Positions 36,615 to 49,470 are shown, counted from the first letter of the stretch. The stretch is 64,000 bases of DNA from Hygrocybe punicea (GCA_963556145.1 OY744468.1:4216001-4280000), one strand, 5' to 3'. Notes: generated by a model from the sequence alone, not told the origin. Program-made: numbers and translations.

Positions 36615-37467
36615 AGCAAAGATGAGAAGTTGTCACTCTATGATGTCTTAACCACAAATAATCGCAACTCTCTAATTCTCTCGGAATGTTACTGGAGTCA
36701 GTCAGCAAGTAAAGACCAATTTTACTTTCATCCTTATGAAGTATCTTTGTGAGAGCTATGACTACCCGAGGCTGTGTCGACTTCGGCCTGTTTGCAACAA
36801 CCGTGTCACGGTGCCAGTGGTAACTATATCATGTTACAGCTATCATCATGATGATACCGCATGAATGTGCCGTTGGAAGAGTAGGTTGTGGTTACTCTTT
36901 ATTCCCAAGGAGATTTGATGGATTTCGTGACAGCGTCTACGCATATGCTAGTTCTGCATTTGTTGGTGTGTTTGGTTTTGAGCTGCACTGGTCTAGACCT
37001 GTGACCGTTCTCTCGGTGAGCCCTAAACGGGATATCTCGCTAGGTTTACCGGTTTAGAAGAGAGCCTGGTCACAAGGCTAGCACCGGTCAGCCACGCCCA
37101 CCAGTTCGCAGAATGAGGTTACATTCAAGTTACACCCGTGAATTTTTAAAAGTTGCGGGCTGATGCGGGCATTCTGGTGAGAAGATCATCTCCATGACAT
37201 TTCGCGTCTGTCAACGCTGGCACGGTCGATGCTGTGCTCTGGCGCAAAGTTGACATAAAAGCCAGAACCCTTCGTCCTCAGCAGTCATCTCCCTTCCTTC
37301 GTTCTTTCTTGGCCAGGTTGCCCCTTGCATTCTTTTTCTTTTGTACCCACACCCAGGCAGGTTTTCTTGTCATAGTTAGGTCAGTTTTATCAACCAACTA
37401 CATCCATTAGTTTCTGATCTTCCTTCACAGCATTTCATCTCCAAGTTATACTTCCAAGACAATCGCT
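36615..37467. other. Intergenic, promoter of secreted protein gene
   Basis: Holds no convincing gene. The last 200 bp are pyrimidine-rich (CT-rich stretch about 37280-37345), typical of a basidiomycete core promoter and 5' UTR before the ATG at 37468. Confidence 0.4.
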
Positions 37468-38172
37468 ATGTTCTCAAAGATCGGTTTTGCTCTTGTTTCT
37501 GTTCTGGCTTTGGCCTCTACCGTCCACTCAAAGCCCATCGGTAAGTTTATTCTCATTGGATTTGTTCTCATACTTATCGTCCTGGGTTCGATAGCTCGTA
37601 GCGATGTAGAACGCAGATCACAATCGCTCGACGGCTACGGCGGATTCTCGTCCATGGGTCACTTCGACAACTTTTACGGCTCCCACAATTTCGACGGTTC
37701 GCACGACTCCCAAGTTATTATCGACAGACAGGTTGTCTGCCACTCCGTGCAAGTGGAGATCGTTCAGCAGAGGCTTGCTGTCCTTAGGGAGATGATGAAG
37801 AGGTATATCTATCGTTCTTCCACTACCGAACTTAGACTGACGCCAAGCCGGTTCAGAGTCATCACCGAGCAGATCTGCGAAGTCGAGGTCCAAACGATTG
37901 TCCTCCACCAACACCTTTCCAGCGAAAGCTCGTTCTCTCACGATATCCATCACAATTCTGGCAGGTCGGCTGGCTATGATCGGGGCATTTCCGGCTATTA
38001 CCAGCATCTTGTCAACAGCGACGGATCCCTCAGCTCCTCGGATCTCGGATTCTCCGGCACCTCCATTGGCCAGAATTATGTTGATGTCCAGGGATCAAAT
38101 TGGAACGACCATACCTCACCGGCTTCCGTCTTCAGCGCTTTCCAGGCTGCCAAGAGCGCAGGAAACAACTGA
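37468..38172 (+). CDS. Small secreted protein of unknown function
   Basis: Signal peptide MFSKIGFALVSVLALASTVHS, then a low-complexity Gly/Ser/His-rich stretch (GSHNFDGSHDS), a helical middle with two cysteines (VVCHSVQVEIVQQRLAVL and ITEQICEVEVQTIVLHQ), and a Ser/Gly-rich tail ending FQAAKSAGNN. A GTAAGT...TAG intron (37541-37594, 54 nt) after 73 nt of coding sequence gives 216 residues. Because the intron is a multiple of three and has no stop, leaving it in would add 18 hydrophobic residues (GKFILIGFVLILIVLGSI) just after the signal peptide. The pyrimidine-rich leader suggests strong expression. I do not recognise a family; an extracellular or cell-wall protein is likely. Confidence 0.75.
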   Translation: MFSKIGFALVSVLALASTVHSKPIGKFILIGFVLILIVLGSIARSDVERRSQSLDGYGGFSSMGHFDNFYGSHNFDGSHDSQVIIDRQVVCHSVQVEIVQQRLAVLREMMKRYIYRSSTTELRLTPSRFRVITEQICEVEVQTIVLHQHLSSESSFSHDIHHNSGRSAGYDRGISGYYQHLVNSDGSLSSSDLGFSGTSIGQNYVDVQGSNWNDHTSPASVFSAFQAAKSAGNN

Positions 38173-39494
38173 AATGCTGTTGTAAGTGAAACTTCAAACA
38201 TCTCTACGCTTCTGGTACTCATTTCCCGCGCCAGGGGTTTGCTCTGAATTCGTTTCCTTCTCGAATACATAGACCACGACCGTTCATAATTCTTCGTAAG
38301 TTGGTGGCTTGGACGTTAACTACACAAGATACATGAATTACTTTACCATGTATTGAGCTTCCCGGGTATCGGTACTATAAATTTGACCTTTTTATGCATA
38401 CACGATTGAATACTTGACCAAATTATATGATAATCCTTGATGCATGTGAAAAGAGATTGACAATTAGATAATAGATTGTCATGAGGTCCGTGCGCTCTCG
38501 ATTGACCTGCCCTCATGTACTTCCGCATATATATAAAAGGCTGTTCCCGAGACAAGAAAGTCCTTCGGACGCTTCTCAGTGAGATGGGCGACCCCAATGG
38601 CGTGCGTGAACGGTGCGTCGCATTCCTTTCAGCCGAGCTGCTTTGTCTAATCTTCTCAGCTAGCCGTTGTTAGGAGTAGCGAGTGAAGCTCGGGATCCTT
38701 TTCAGTCATCCCTCTCCTGTTTTCACGAACACGAAAAGAGATGACGGTGACCGGTTACTCAGCAGACTAGCCTTAGGTATGCTTGCCAGTACATTGCCAT
38801 GGCTCGCCAGTAATGTATTCGCCTCTCTACAGCTTCTCTCTACGAGTACGATCAGCAGTAAGGAGGGAAATCCTGCTTGTTGATAACTCTAGTTTGAGTG
38901 ACCTGCTGCAAATACTACTTGTCAGGTACGGTATACCTGGTCTATGGATTACCCCAAGTGATCTCAGACTCGCCCCAGCTTCAAGACTTGCAGATCATCT
39001 GAATCCCGAACATCACGCTCGAACTTCGAACTCTTGTTACATATAAATTTTACTATTTGTATGTGATTGCGACGTGGAAGTCCCTGGTAGTTGATCGCTC
39101 CCAGGCTGAAACCAAGCTTGAGAGTAATATTCTGGGCACTGTCCTTACCAGGCAGTTCCGGGTGAGATCTGTGTATATAACATGCACACTGCTGCTTGCT
39201 AATTCCCTCATCTAGATGATGACAGCTCGTAAATAAGCGAGCTGTTTATAATGATGTATTCATTGTTGAAGGCATTATTACTTTATCGCGGAAATTCCGT
39301 GATTGTTTCAAATCAAATAACCCAGGCCATCAGTTCTCGCTACATATTTGTTGTAGAGAATGTTCTGTATCTCTGTCATGTACGATGCAGGAAATCAATT
39401 TGTGTTCCAATATGCTCATAATTGAAGTAATTGTTCACCGTCGAACATGGCTAATCGCTGAAGGTACATCGTGCCGTAATAACATTGTAATGGT
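38173..39494. other. Gene-poor interval
   Basis: No gene with support. At 38582-38670 a short frame (MGDPNGVRERCVAF then LSAELLCLIFSAS) vaguely recalls an F-box start but is not followed by a matching body. Confidence 0.35.
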
Positions 39495-42480
39495 TCATGC
39501 CTAACAGCAAGAAATATGGATTTACCTCAGAAATGTCATGTTCAGTCCAGATGCTTACCAGGTAATTGTAAGACTTGCGATCTTCGCAACGTTCTAGGTA
39601 CTCTCGCTATGGCGTAGTCAGCGATGCACCAAGTGCTTGACTTTGCACAGACCTCTATCAAACCTTCAATCCGTTTTTTGATATTGAGAGGATTTGGTTG
39701 GAAGCGATGAGCCAACTGGCGGGTGACTTCATTCACAAGGGCAAGATGGGTCATGTGTTTGCGATCCTTCATAATCCGGACTATGCATGCCTGGAAGAAA
39801 TCGTCGTGTCAGAGAACAGTAGAAGGTAGTGTGTGCGGATAAACCTCTGTCTGATGATTCCTCTCCTCTTCAATCCGCTCCCGAGTCTCCTTTCTCTCTT
39901 GGTTTGTCTCCACCTTGGCAGCGACGGTACTGATCTTGATCTTCTGAAGAGGAGAGGAAAAGTCTTGATTAAATGAGAATGAATCGCTTGAATCAACTTC
40001 ACGTCCTGGTGGGTGCTTCTTGAGTATCTTGAACTTTGTGCACGCTAAAGATTGGAGATGCCGCTGGAGTTCTGTATCAATAATCGAGGTTGACGACTTG
40101 ATATCCTGTAACCAGAGGTTAGATGCTGTCATGACATTCGGAGCGCTAGTTGGCCGCACGTCGTAAGTCAAGAAATCGTCATTCCCAAGATCTTCAAAGA
40201 GAAGGAGGATGACTAATGCCAAAGTTGATACATTCAGGTCATGCGTTTTAGTCTTGAAAGATACCCGGACATCAGCATTCCCAAGTGAAGGCTGCCAGGT
40301 GAGTCGCCTGCCAGAGTGTCTCGAAAGGTAGAATCGTTCAAAGGATTTACTAGATTTAATCATTTGGTCAGGTAAGTTGCATGGAGTGGGCGAATGTGAC
40401 ATGGGCCAGTAAGTCGACGTCATGACTATTACGGAGAGTTCAATATGAGGAGCCTGTAATTATCGTCAATACAAGAACAACAGTTCATAGTAGATATTTT
40501 GGTGGCGACTGACGGTTGTGGTTGCCAGATGTTTGCGGTACGCTTGCATGGTGTCAGCGGACAGCTTCATATCATTGAACATGCCTTCCAGTTTTTGGGT
40601 AAACTGGTAACCAGCCTCAACTTTCAACTTGGCCAGCATTCCACGTTCCGCGTCATCTGATACTGATCGACTGAGCAGTAGACGCTTCGCAAGATGGCCT
40701 TTGTAATACCGCTCAAAAGCATCTTTCTCGGTGATATACCGAAAAATGGTAATTGTTTTATCCAAGACAGCATCGACTTCCGTGTCCGTTTTCTAGAAGA
40801 AAATGTATCAATGTTTGATATGATAGTGCAATGTATTTACTCCTTTGATCCCCTTTTTCAAGTTCTCGTCGATAAATAACGAGAGGAATTCTGGGGACTT
40901 CTCGTTGAGGTTGACGAAAGATTCGAAAGCCTACACAATGTCGTGTTTGACATACCACGGATTTAACACCAGGATAAATGTGAAAACGTACGTCATTGAG
41001 CGCACTCTCTAACTCCCTATCACGCTGAAATGACCGCCTCCAAACCTGATCGAAGCAATCTTTCAAGTCAAGAACATCTTGCACCCACTTGAGAGCGAGT
41101 GCCAGAGTCTGTGCGCCAGTATTTGGACGTGTTCTACCTTGGCCATGGCTGTTGCCAGGGATTTCGTCCTCGTTCATAACGTCAGCCTCCTCATTCCCAA
41201 TCGAAGTTCGGTTTATTTCTTTTCCCCTCCGAGAAATGGAATCTTTCAAGGAGCTTTTCAGGCACGGAAGGCCGGAAGGCACCATCAAGCACAACCGGTA
41301 AAGACGACATAGATCGTCCACCTTATCTGAATCAATCATGATGTCCAATCCCGAGTTTGGCATGGAGATAACGCTCGACAAATGTGGAGTCAGAAGATTG
41401 TCTGTCAGAATTTTCCGGAGAGGTGACGCGGTATGAGAAGAAAGATAATGATGAGTGCGTGATTCTTCTGATTCAAGACGGGCCTCCACCTAAAAACAAT
41501 TACATCAGTTAATAAACGCAACACGTCGGTCCATTCCTCACCCGCTGAAGATACTCGGGAGCATCACACGAAAGCAGAAGCCTCTCGCCTTCAGCTTTGT
41601 AGAAGACCTCACTTTCCTGAAGCACAGCTGGTTCCAAAGTTCGTTTGTATATAGATTGTCCATCAGGTTCGACCTTGAGGCTTAAGAATACATCCACGCA
41701 GGCCTTAACAGCAGAGCGATTGATCACATTCCCATCACGTTCGACTTGAATTTGAGTCAAGACGGCGGACACAAGGTACTTGTCTATTGGAGGGCGAATA
41801 ATGTGTTTGAGAAAAAGATTGAGACCCGCTTCAAATATTTCGGGGACGTCAGCGGATTTCGTGTACACACGATCCTTTATGACACGTCCGTCAACTTGCT
41901 AAGTGAGGATGATCGACATTGCGCACCATGTACTTGAGAATTTGGCTCAGTTTTAACATATTCGCCAGGTGATCGTCCCAAATATGTCTCAAAGCCTTGA
42001 GCAACATTTCTGCCTCTTGGCTCTGTTGTATTTGGTCGCTGCCACCACTTGGAAAAACGGGGATGACTTCTTCATTGGCGAGTTTATCAAGATTCTCAGA
42101 AACGAGTTCATTGACACCTTGATATAAGGCTTCTCCGCTTTTGTAAAGAACCATGTTGTACGCGAACCGGTGATTTTCCTCGAATGAGAGATTGGACGCA
42201 TTGTGATTTTGAATCTCGCGGATGTTATTCGCCAGTTGTGACCACGTCTCTTCAACGGAGACATCCGGTCCATGCTAAAGATTCAATTACTCTGGATTTT
42301 CACTGAGAAATCTGATCTGAAACATACTCTTCGTGGAGGTTTCTGAACGAAATCAGTTCTTGTGATTGGAAACAAGAAGTCATCCACGCACGATTTTAGT
42401 CTTCCCTCGACGAACAGCTGCAGTGAGTACAATTATAGATGACCAACCTGCGAAGATCTAATTGACGCACCACTCGCCAT
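39495..42480 (-). CDS. Cullin-3 type ubiquitin-ligase scaffold
   Basis: Scaffold that joins B-box/BTB adaptors to the RING protein Rbx1. ATG at 42480 (context acaacaATGG) with a short first exon (42480-42448, [11 protein letters not shown]). Next exons give [38 protein letters not shown] and [17 protein letters not shown], the cullin-3 N-terminus. The body includes [19 protein letters not shown]. The cullin-homology part has [20 protein letters not shown] then [13 protein letters not shown]. The winged-helix end, [18 protein letters not shown] and [10 protein letters not shown], holds the neddylation lysine region. After YNYL an intron (39558-39501) leads to a final exon of 6 nt encoding Ala and the stop, restoring the canonical cullin ending. 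Works with BTB proteins elsewhere; the F-box proteins in this window would use cullin-1 instead. Confidence 0.9.
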
Positions 42481-42745
42481 TGTTGTTTCAGTCTTTCAGA
42501 GGAACGTAGCGGCTGCACTGGGTGTTCGATATGGAATTTGTTTGTATTTGTTGAAATCTGAAGCTGTCGCCAAGCATCGGATTTCGTCACTCAAAAATTA
42601 TGCTGATCATGATTGATTGATGCGTGTGGAACACGGCAAAACTTCATTGGACGGTAATCATGATATGCGAAACTATGGATTGTACGTCGATGCGATGCAG
42701 ATTATCAAGGGAAATGATAGAAAAGAGAGGAACGTGCATAGTTTG

Positions 42746-45700
42746 TTATGATCGAGAAGAACGCACGAAATCAGTGAAGTATTTCCTAAAACTCTTGTTG
42801 TCTAGATCTCGTAACTTGGATGTGAATTCCATGGCAGTGTTTGATGGCCAATTCTGAGATGGGAGGAAGACCGTCAAGAAATAGTCGTATGCTTCCGTAC
42901 CCCTAGTGCGACACACGATCTGGAGGAAATTGGCAATCTCATGAAGAACCTGGCGAGACGATTAGCACAAGACTGAGATATGAACTGATCATAAAATTAT
43001 TCACGGAAAGCATTTGTCCATCCTTGATATTAAATGCTGGTAATGCGGGTACCCGGAATGCGGTGGGGACCAGAAATTGATAAATGAATTGTTCAAATCC
43101 TGGCAACCCCTCTTGAGATCCCAGCCGTCCATTGTGATGCGTAGCTGAGGATGTGGCATCCAGTTGACCCCAGGCATGGACACAACGACCTAGAAATACA
43201 AACGCAGCCTTTTGGCTACTTGGATCCGAAATATCTTCTGCCAGACGTTGCATGGTTTCTAGTAATGTTTCGAAGCTTCCCTTATTCCCTAATTAGCGGC
43301 GTTATCATCTGACGACGGCAAAGCGACAGTTTGAACCCCTCACGTTCTGAAATGAAGACGCCTTGCAGCTTTGAGGCCATGACGCCGTTGAGCAAGCCGA
43401 TGTATCCTTTCTTCGTATCAACCCGCGTTATTTCATCTTCCGTATCCTCGACAGGTTGAGACAGTTGTGATATGATATGGTTACTCAACGGTCCTATGAG
43501 CTGATCTAATGTTTCAAACATGTCTTTCTGCAGTGTCTCCGTGTCAGCGAACTAAAGGGGTAATAGTAAAAAATGAACCAACTTGGAGTTTATGCATTAG
43601 GAGGCCAATGAAACTCATGAAGTCGACCAGTTCGGAAGGCTCGAAGTGAGCCAGAAGATTGGTCATCAATGGGGGTATGAAGTGGGTGACATTTGGGCCG
43701 GTTGTGGCAAGGATGCGGGCAAAAGCAAATCGTGTCTGGACGAACGTCAGCTCGAGGATAAATTAGTTGACAAGAATGGAGCATACCGCATCTCGAACGA
43801 CCTTGAAAACATTCATTGCTTCTAAACATACCAGGATGGCCTGAGCAACCTGCCCAAAAATATCGAGTGGAGGTAAAACATATCCTTCCGTCACTGGCGA
43901 AGGGTAATCTGGGAAGCCCTTGGCAACGTTCCCCAACGCCATGATGATGTGGTGAACTTCCAAGACGGGTAGCACTTCCCGTGGATCGTTAGCGGTCGCA
44001 CGTAAACTTGCAGAAAGGTCATCCAACAAGGGTTTCACGACTGAAAGCAGTAATGGCGCTTGTTGTTCGGAAGCCTTGAAGAGGAGCGATACAAGGGTTC
44101 CAGCTGTCTCGAACAGATAGAGTTGTGCATCAAAAAGGCCCGGGTTATTGACCGCCTCGGTTAGGAGGTCCTGCTGATCTGAGTCCTCCAGTTCGGGGAT
44201 TTCAACTTGGATCGGGAGGATGTCTCGAATGCCATTGAGAAGATCGACAGCGAGATCGACCGGGATGTCATTCTTGGTTTCTTTGATGAATCGATGAAAC
44301 AAGTAGAACACCCTCGAACGCACGGCGGAGCTTTGGTTGTGCAAGCCTCTAGTAACAAAGTGAACGAAATGAGGCAACAACTATGGCCAAAGGGACTGCC
44401 ATACCGAGCGTCGACCATTGCCTCCAATGTGGGAATAATGCACTCTTTCCGTACCTTGAAGAAATCGCCGTAGCGAGCTGCCGTTTCGAAAAATTGCATC
44501 ACCACTGTCCGATTTGGATATGCGGAAATTCCTGATTGTACCAGAGCTAATAGCATCTCCCCATGATTCGTAAGTGAATACTCGGAATAGTCTATTACTT
44601 TCCGCTTTTCCTTGTCAGTGGCGGGTGCGAGGCAGAACGCCGCGCGACCCTTTCCCCCAGCTGATTGTACGGCATTAGTTGAGTCTGAGTGAAGATGGTT
44701 AAGATTTTCATACATTTGTTAATTTCGCCGAATATGTAGACCAAGTAAACTGCAAGCTCTGCATCATGCCATTTCATAGGAACACCGCTTTTATATGCCG
44801 TTAGTGTGCTGAGTGATAGGGTGCGAACCGCTTCAGTCACCAGTTCTTGGTCGATGATCAACACGGCGTCCATAAATGTTCGTAACTCCTGCCCGTAGAC
44901 CATCCTGGTCATCTTCCATAGGTGAGCACTGAGAGGTGGTAGGCCCTATACCTTGCGGAGACCTTCAAAAGCGACTCTATCATCCTCATCGATGTCATCA
45001 GGATCCGCGCTTTCTTCCCATTTCATTTTATCTAGAATAACTTCCAGCAGGGAAGCGAGGAAAGACCGTTTTGAGGCATCGAGAGGCCCTGAAGAAAGTT
45101 TCCGAGTCCGCTTGTACTATCCATGACATATGTTAGATTCGCCAAAGTTGAAATGTTACGTGAGCTTACACTGCTAAGAAGGGTCTGAAGCAAAGGAAAT
45201 ATAGTAGAACAAGTGTCGTCGTATTCATCCGCCATGAATCGAAGCATTACAGGAAGAATTTGGTTGAGGAACGTGGAGGCTTCGGCGGAAACCTCTGTGT
45301 CAGGACAGTCCTGCAAAAAAAGTTATCCAATAAATGGATTGTGATGCAGAATAAACCGTACATCGACAAGTTTCGTCAGTTCCAAGCCTAGCATATTAAG
45401 TAGCTTGCCCAGGGCCTCTCTATATGATTCCTCGCCCTCATCGACGTCTGAGCCACGGTCAGCTTGTTGTACCCGAGTCTTGGACTCTAATGCATCGATG
45501 ACTTGACCTAGAGAGAGCACCTTGATGAGCCGCAACTTGTCCCCCGGTTCCTTGAGACCTTTGGTAACAATCCGTAGCAGGGCGACGGATGTTGCCAATC
45601 GAATGGGTAACGATGGATCGGAGAGTAGTGTGAATAGCAATGGAATGGTAGTTGGTGTGACTGATAGATTGATGTCAATCCAGCCTGTATTCAAAGGGGT

Positions 45701-46619
45701 CGAGGGACATTCATACTTGTCTGCAGCGGATAGACGCACTGACATAGGACCCGAAGGTCCTGATACCACAGTCTACGACCTCGATGACTTCATCCAAATC
45801 TCGGGCCCAATCTGATGAGTCTGCAGCTTTCCTCAAACTTGACATCCTTTCTGAACCGCCAGCTACGATTGTTAAAACTGCCTCGTTGATTCGAGCTGCA
45901 TCTCGCTCTCGGACAGCATCTCGAACGCGCCCATCCCGAGCGTGGCGAATAGGATTGAATTGTCGGGCTGATTTAATCACCTGATCAGCAACTTCTCCTG
46001 AAATCTCAAGAACGAGGTGGAAAAAGAGAAGGGACAAATGACGATTGAACGCAGGCCGGGACGGGGAGTCTGCAGGAGTCATGAGCGTGAACAAGTCAGT
46101 AAAGAAAGTGGTCCATTGGTCGACGTAAGTGCAAAGGAAGAAAAGGGTTAGCGTGTGCGAAAATTTGTTGCGCAAGACTGCAAAAGAGGTCAGCGTCGCG
46201 TTTGAAGATGAAAGAAAAGATAACCATACAACTAGCGCCAGCTTCAGCTGATCCGTAAACAAATTCGGTTTGTATATAAGACATGAAGGACTGCTGCAAT
46301 GTGCGAAATATTTCATCATCGAGAGGTTCAAAACTGAAGAAAGGAGGCAAGTCAGTGTACGCTCTTGGGGATATCCATCCAGTACTGCTTACCGATTGTC
46401 GAAATATTCATCCAGAACACGCAGCCCGAAAAACCTGGCCTGTGGCGGATGTTTCCGGGCACCAACGTTTGTGATGTCCATGAACAACGCAAGAGCTAGT
46501 CGCCATGTACCGCCAGCATTCCGTTCGATGGTGGAGAGATACTCCAAAGCTTGTTGGTGAAGAGACCCTTGTGACGGATCCGATGCGATGAGGATTGCTC
46601 GCACAACGTCCTCTTCCAT
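42746..46619 (-). CDS. Exportin-T (Los1/XPOT), tRNA nuclear export receptor
   Basis: Karyopherin that carries mature tRNA out of the nucleus with Ran-GTP. Start MEEDVVRAILIASDPSQGSL at 46619, followed by QALEYLSTIERNAGGTWRLA and ARFFGLRVLDEYF, the Ran-binding head. Large helical-repeat blocks follow: LVLEISGEVADQVIKSAR, TTIPLLFTLLSDPSLPIRLA, LPVMLRFMADEYDDTCST, MLPHFVHFVTRGLHNQSSAV, then FDAQLYLFETAGTLVSLLF and LEVHHIIMALGNVAKGFPD. The C-terminal exon (about 42950-42746) ends NKSFRKYFTDFVRSSRS. About 1,050 residues across many exons, normal for the family. Lies 265 bp upstream of cullin-3 on the same strand; no functional link is implied. Confidence 0.88.
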
Positions 46620-47474
46620 TGCCGTGGTCGAAAATACAGATACCTGAGTAGACACGACTTTAACGGGCACAGCTTGATGCACACGATCTCGAACGTAAAA
46701 CAAGACTTGACTCAAAACTTGGCCACGTGATCAATCAACTCTTCTCCAATAGGAGGCATTGTTGGCTACTACAGAAATATTCATGAATTCAGCCCCCCCC
46801 TTTGCCAGTTTGGTAGCCAATCACGGGGGTAACACTTGACTTCAGCTTTTCCGAGTCAGGGCCCGCTATAGAAGAGAGATTGATATTATTATAATGGCCA
46901 TTCAAGGCGATCAGTCTTTCAAACCTATCACTTCCCATCCACCGTTTGCACTATTCTGGCGTTCATGACATCTGCATTACTTGCTAGATCCTTCCTGCGT
47001 AACTTTTTCTCACTGTCCATTGGACAACACAAAACATCGAGGCTGAGCACCTTGCAATTGTGGGCCGCAGGCAAGGTCTGGAGCTCAAGGCACTCAAGCA
47101 TCCAACGCGGACCCTAGTAACAGTTTCCGACTTCGGTAGTTGGTAGTTGGAAATCTCGCCGTCTCGTCTACTTCGTAAGCTGATGATGTCATCGTGGTGT
47201 TCGCCTCCATCGATAACGTATGGAGCTTCGCCTGATAGTCGCTGGTCGGATTTCGTGCGACTCGGCCATATGGGATATCGGATTGTTCCTCTGATTGTTG
47301 CAGTTGCCAGTGCCATTGCCACCGCCTGTCCACTTCGAAAATGCCGGCCGAAATTTGTAAAATAGCAATGGTAAATACAGGTTAATACATAACTCCGTTT
47401 TTCTTTACAAACAAAGTCCTTCCTCAAGTTCGATTTCCAGGAGGGAGGGGGTAACTTCAATACGTAGTATTTCT
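46620..47474. other. Intergenic between exportin-T and CipC-like
   Basis: 855 bp without a supported gene. A minus-strand open frame crosses 46984-47544 but overlaps the CipC-like 3' exons in the wrong frame and resembles nothing. Confidence 0.4.
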
Positions 47475-48153
47475 TCAGTATTGCCCAGATTCGGCGAGGG
47501 CCGCTTCTGCCTGTTCCTTTGCTACAAACGTTTCCAGTCAACAACAGGCTAGAATGAACGCCGAACAGAAATGCAACTTACCGTGGTGCTTGGCTGCGTT
47601 GGGCGGTGATGAAAAAAAGGAAGCGATGAGCGGGAGTTCGATCTGCTCTAAAGTGGCAAACTACCTTTCTGCCTATCAATGAAATCGAGCTGTATAAAGG
47701 AGGATTTTTTTTTTCAACGGTGGAACTTCCGAAAACAACAGTATACACTTACGCCTTTGGTCTCTACTTCGCGATCGACGACGGCGCCGACAAATCCGGC
47801 GCTGGAATGGAAATGAATAAATACGGCCGCAATAAATATGTCGGATGAGCGTACAGGAGCTCCTTGGCCAACTTGTGGTTCTGGGGTTTCCCATTGGCTT
47901 CTTGATGTTTCTCAAAGGCCTTGGCCGCCTGGCGTAATAGTATTAGCAACGCGAAGACATAGAGAGAGCAGCTCAGAACAGACCTCGAAGGCAGCAGCGC
48001 CGGCAAGCAGCTCGTGGGTCACCGAAGCTTTGTGTTCGACATTCCCGTACTGAGGGAATGATATATCAGGAACAGGGGGAAGAGGGGTGTTGGAAGAGGA
48101 GTGACCTCATCGTAGGCCTTAGCTTGGTCGGAATCGTGGCTGAAAAAACCCAT
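47475..48153 (-). CDS. CipC-like stress/antibiotic-response protein
   Basis: Small cytosolic protein of the CipC (DUF3759) family, known from fungi as strongly induced by stress, antibiotics or the biological clock; its molecular role is unknown. About seven small exons. Exon 1 (48153-48106) is MGFFSHDSDQAKAYDE. Then YGNVEHKASVTHELLAGAAA, AAKAFEKHQEANGKPQNHKL, AKELL, AGFVGAVVDREVETKG, LDFIDRQK, AKHHG/K, and EQAEAALAESGQY with the stop at 47475. The AGAAAFEAAK and DxxDRQKAKHHAKEQA patterns define the family. Length about 110 residues is usual. The many introns relative to a coding length of some 330 bp are typical of highly expressed basidiomycete small genes. Confidence 0.85.
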
Positions 48154-48672
48154 GGCTAATCGTATATAGTAAGTGTGAAGGGTTGAGTGCGGTGGGAGTA
48201 CAAAAAGGGGACTGGGGAGGAATACTGGTTCGAGGTAGCGGTTTAAATAGCTTCGAGGGTGGGGTTGCGACTCCGCAATTGATTAGATTATCGATTGCGT
48301 CTTCAGCAAGTGACCGGATGCATCAATCACGTGCTATCGCATGACCCGGAGTTATCCGTGCGCCCGGTCTTGGCAGCTTGGTCTAAACTCTGATAGACAA
48401 TGTGAATGACAGGATCTTGATCATCACAGGTGGATTGAAAGCTCTCTACACCGCCAGAGCGTGCGAGAGCGTGTTCTGCCTGTTTCTGGAAAATGTGGCA
48501 AATATGTCAGGGCTGAGTGCATAGCTGCAAGGTTATCTGTAACTCACGGTTTATTGTTACGAACGACTACGTTGAAGATTAAATAAATAAAGCGAAGGAG
48601 GATCACGCGCACAAATCGATAAGAACTGTACCGCCGCGCCGCGCAACGGTGTTCTCGGCAGCGCTCGGCCGG
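48154..48672. other. Intergenic
   Basis: Promoter of the CipC-like gene and 3' flank of the Q/H-rich gene. Nothing else seen. Confidence 0.35.
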
Positions 48673-49398
48673 TCATATCGGATAACCATCCTCAATCATA
48701 GCCCTCGTCACTCTCCTGCTACTGCTCCCTTCAATCTGCCCGTTGTTGTAGAATTGATGGCCCGGAATAAACGGATATCCCATCCGTGGGTTCGGGTTCG
48801 CATTCATAACCCCCATTTCTCCCCAGCTTGGTCCGTGCACTGGCCCGTGAACCGGTCCGTGCACAAAATATTCTGGTTGATGATGATGATGCTGTTGCTG
48901 CTGCTGGTGCTGCTGCTGGTGCTGCTGCTGTACCAGTCCTTCGTTTATATTCTCTTCCTCTCTGGCTTTCTGTGCCTCCAGCAGCACCGTGGGGTCATAA
49001 TACAGTTCCGACCCTTCGTCGACCAAAAACCTATCATCGGTCATAGTCTCAGTCGTTTTTCACGTTACAATACTTGTCAACTCACTGTTGCGTCCCTATG
49101 TCCCACTGAGGTCCTCGTTCAGCACGGGCAGACATAAGAAGCGAGTTCCATTCAGACCCACTCTCCTAAGAAGTCAGCCATTCACCTTTACAATAAAATA
49201 AAGCAACAATAAAATAAAATTCACAATGGCCTGGGCGATTGCGCTCGATGGATCGTGAGTGACCTGGTACAGGTCCGCCCTGACTCCTTCACTCGACGCC
49301 AGTGCCTTCACTTCCGCCCCCAATTTGACCCCAACCCGCTGTGCGTTGTGCCGAGGAACCCTGACTTTCAGATTGCCTGCTGGTTTGCCAGGTGACAT
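48673..49398 (-). CDS. Gln/His-rich protein of unknown function
   Basis: Three exons fit in phase: 49398-49264, 49165-49086 and 49030-48673, 190 residues. Exon 1 reads [20 protein letters not shown] then [16 protein letters not shown]. Exon 2 gives [20 protein letters not shown]. Exon 3 gives [20 protein letters not shown], a Gln/His run coded by CAG/CAC repeats, then three HGPV units and a basic tail with [14 protein letters not shown]. The head exons look conserved while the repeat part looks disordered. I do not recognise a family. The divergent coiled-coil gene starts only 72 bp away, so promoters and 5' UTRs must overlap or an unseen upstream exon exists. Confidence 0.55.
48884..48932. 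repeat. Trinucleotide repeat GAT/GCT inside coding sequence
   Basis: Imperfect GAT then GCTGCT/GGT triplets on the plus strand; on the coding (minus) strand these are CAG/CAC codons producing the Gln/His run. Such tracts vary in length between strains. Confidence 0.7.
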
Positions 49399-49470
49399 GA
49401 AACGTAGTACAAGAGTCAGCCACACATATAACTTATTACTACGAATCGTCCCAAAGTACTTTTCACCACG

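Noticed and set aside
38582..38670. Third F-box gene or remnant
   Set aside because: Only a dozen suggestive residues and no following body; too weak to list as a gene.
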